Shown here in pieces: positions 5,117 to 6,504 of a DNA stretch of 6,504 nt. This DNA is from Friedmanniella sp. (GTDB lineage Bacteria > Actinomycetota > Actinomycetes > Propionibacteriales > Propionibacteriaceae), in assembly GCA_025964935.1 (NCBI GenBank), contig JAOPXW010000082.1:1-6504 (forward strand). Direction: 5' to 3'. The position numbers were made by a program, and so were the translations under genes. Every line of letters starts with the position of its first letter. Position 1 is the stretch's first letter. Below the pieces are notes generated by a model, which was not told where the DNA came from, did no database searches, and saw only the letters and a program-made list of their open reading frames with translations.

Positions 5117-6043
5117 TCAGCAGTCGAGACGGCTGCGTAAGTCCTCGGAACGACCCAGTACCTCGCCGAGAACCCGAGCGGCCACCCCACCCGAGAACCC
5201 GCGCCGACCCAGCGCCCCGGACAGCCGGCGGTAGGCGACCTCTCGCGACAGCTCACCCATGGTCCGGTACTTGCGCTCGGCCAGCGACAGGGCCGCCGCG
5301 TACTCGTCGTCGGTCCCGACGGCGCTCAGGGCCTGGTCGATCTGGTCGCGGTCGACCCCGCGAGTCTGGAGCTCCCGGCGCAGGGCGCTCTTGGACAGGT
5401 GGCGACGTTGTTGGCGTGAACTGACCCAGTCGACGGCGAAGGCGCCGTCGTCCACCAGCCCGACCTCCTCCATCCGGTCCAGCACCACCGCCGCCGCGTC
5501 GTCGGGCACCTCTTTCGCGCGGAGGGCCTCGGCCAGCTCGTGCCGGGTGCGGGCCTGGGCCGAGAGCTTGCGCAGCACGATGGTCCGGGCCAGCGACTCC
5601 GGGTCGGCGTCCGGCCCGTCGTCGCGATCGCCCGCCGGCCGTCCGGACCGGGCCGGGCGTCCGCCCGGGTCGCGATCGGGGGGCGAGCTTCCGCTCTCCT
5701 CCGAGCGGGCCGAGCGGCCCGACCGATTCGACCGACCTGACCGGTCGGATCGGTCCGGCTGGCCCGACTGCTGCCGCCCCCCCGACCCACGAACGCCGCG
5801 GCCGGCATCGGGACCGCCATCGTCAGCGGCGTCGGCGTCCGCGTTGGCGTCGACGTCCGGGTCGGCGTCCTGGAGCGCCGAGGTCTGCCGGCGGGCCGCC
5901 CGAAGGTCAGACCTCTGGGAGCGTCGACCCTCCCCGCGTCGGGGACCGGGAGTGGACGTAAGCGGCTCCACGTCGGGAACCGCCACGCCCTGACGTGTGA
6001 GCCAGGCGCGAACCTGGTCGACCGCCTGCTTCTCCCCGGCCAA
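5117..6043 (-). CDS. recX: Regulatory protein RecX with long low-complexity N-terminal extension
   Basis: RecX binds RecA and limits filament growth and activity. The conserved three-helix-repeat core occupies about residues 148-297, with LARTIVLRKLSAQARTRHEL, LDRMEEVGLVDDGAFAVDWV, SKSALRRELQTRGVD and YRRLSGALGRRGFS as recognisable blocks. Total length is 308 residues against roughly 150-200 for most RecX. The extra N-terminal part contains an Asp-Ala tract (about 59-80) and an Arg-Ser repeat region (RSDRSGRSNRSGRSARS, about 98-114), and is probably disordered. The TTG at 6043 is chosen because it lies 3 bp after the recA stop and has GGTGGAG ending 9 bases upstream, inside recA; GTG codons at residues 20 and 25 are alternatives, but any of them keeps the extension. 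Translation is probably coupled to recA. Confidence 0.92.
   Translation of the reverse strand: MAGEKQAVDQVRAWLTRQGVAVPDVEPLTSTPGPRRGEGRRSQRSDLRAARRQTSALQDADPDVDANADADAADDGGPDAGRGVRGSGGRQQSGQPDRSDRSGRSNRSGRSARSEESGSSPPDRDPGGRPARSGRPAGDRDDGPDADPESLARTIVLRKLSAQARTRHELAEALRAKEVPDDAAAVVLDRMEEVGLVDDGAFAVDWVSSRQQRRHLSKSALRRELQTRGVDRDQIDQALSAVGTDDEYAAALSLAERKYRTMGELSREVAYRRLSGALGRRGFSGGVAARVLGEVLGRSEDLRSRLDC
5730..5755. repeat. Imperfect palindrome within the recX linker
   Basis: A 26-bp inverted repeat is centred on GACCGGTC (5739-5746), with outer arms GACCGACCT and GGATCGGTC broken by two mismatched pairs. It sits in the Arg-Ser coding stretch, where near-repeats of CGACC/GGTCG units occur. It most likely comes from expansion of short repeats. 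Confidence 0.45.
5822..5871. repeat. Degenerate GGCGTC-type hexanucleotide repeat in recX
   Basis: The plus strand shows repeated units of GGCGTC, GCGTCC and close variants, encoding the alternating Asp-Ala/Asp-Val tract of the RecX extension on the minus strand. Such in-frame 6-bp units can grow or shrink by slippage without a frameshift, which would explain how the linker lengthened. Confidence 0.6.
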
Positions 6044-6046
6044 GGC

Positions 6047-6504
6047 TTAGAACTCCACCTCGCCGGTCACCGGGTCGACACCGGCGGGGGCGTCGACCTG
6101 GGGGCCGATGCCCATCTTCTCCTTGATCTTCTTCTCCAGCTCGTTGGCGAGGTCGGGGTTGTTGCGCAGGTAGTTGCGCGCGTTCTCCCGGCCCTGTCCC
6201 AGCTGGTCGGCCTCGTAGGTGAACCAGGCACCCGCCTTGCGGATGATGCCGGCGTCGACCCCGAGGTCGATCAGGCTGCCCTCTCGGCTGATGCCGTGGC
6301 CGTAGAGAATGTCGAACTCGGCCTGCTTGAACGGCGGGGCCATCTTGTTCTTGACGATCTTGGCGCGGGTCCGGTGCCCGACCATCTCCTGGCCGTCCTT
6401 GAGCGTCTCGATCCGACGCACGTCGAGACGGATGGAGGAGTAGAACTTGAGGGCGCGCCCACCGGTGGTCGTCTCGGGCGAGCCGAACATCACCCCGATC
6501 TTCT
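6047..6504 (-). CDS. recA: Recombinase RecA, partial (N-terminus missing)
   Basis: RecA is the ATP-dependent strand-exchange recombinase and SOS co-protease. The window holds its C-terminal 151 codons plus two bases, starting at [20 protein letters not shown], which contains the DNA-binding L2 loop. The reading frame is open to the right edge, so the first ATG visible (6490-6488) is internal and not the start. Following motifs [19 protein letters not shown] (with I for the first V), [11 protein letters not shown] and the C-terminal domain [28 protein letters not shown] are standard. The tail, [18 protein letters not shown], is short and mildly acidic. No intein interrupts the L2 region or the later C-terminal part, unlike some mycobacterial RecA genes. 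The promoter and any LexA box lie outside the window. recX follows after 3 bp. Confidence 0.98.
   Translation of the reverse strand, partial: KIGVMFGSPETTTGGRALKFYSSIRLDVRRIETLKDGQEMVGHRTRAKIVKNKMAPPFKQAEFDILYGHGISREGSLIDLGVDAGIIRKAGAWFTYEADQLGQGRENARNYLRNNPDLANELEKKIKEKMGIGPQVDAPAGVDPVTGEVEF

Noticed and set aside
5259..5993. 244-codon plus-strand frame opposite recX
   Set aside because: Ser/Arg-rich shadow of the recX codons, including its repeats; the minus-strand frame matches RecX.
6488..6490. ATG at 6490-6488 as the recA start
   Set aside because: The frame stays open to the right edge and upstream codons (KIGV) match internal RecA sequence, so this is a partial gene, not a short one.

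Overview
The window is GC-rich, with G/C-ending codons throughout, and every main gene has close actinobacterial-type relatives, so it is most likely chromosomal DNA of a high-GC actinomycete (Actinomycetota). The genus cannot be fixed from sequence alone. It is a core-genome neighbourhood, not a mobile island: I see no transposase, integrase, CRISPR array, tRNA or rRNA.

Layout from left to right: the N-terminal two thirds of miaB (minus, cut by the left edge); a 70-bp divergent promoter region; an aldose 1-epimerase family gene (plus); a PLP-dependent 'cysteine desulfurase-like' gene (minus), whose stop codon overlaps the epimerase stop tail-to-tail inside a palindrome; rny, encoding RNase Y (minus); a 249-bp non-coding gap with an apparently structured leader RNA; recX (minus) with an unusually long low-complexity N-terminal extension; and the C-terminal 151 codons of recA (minus, cut by the right edge).

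recA and recX form a tight pair: a TTG start for recX lies 3 bp after the recA stop. They act together in homologous recombination and SOS repair, with RecX restraining RecA filaments. rny appears to have its own promoter and a roughly 200-nt 5' leader, so it need not depend on recA-recX transcription. RNase Y starts mRNA decay at the membrane. MiaB methylthiolates tRNA. The desulfurase-like and epimerase genes look like insertions into an old recA-rny-miaB neighbourhood, and both have leaderless promoters of the same geometry.

The most interesting region is the recX-rny gap at 4868-5116. In the rny direction it holds a good sigma70-type promoter, an 11-bp perfect long-range inverted repeat enclosing about 127 nt, a second copy of part of the 5' arm inside a possible 15-codon upstream ORF, a 9-bp GC hairpin followed by a short U and C run, and a 7-bp hairpin with a GNRA-type loop just before the ribosome binding site. 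Together these suggest an undescribed regulatory leader, possibly involved in rny autoregulation. That function is inference; the pairings can be read directly from the sequence.
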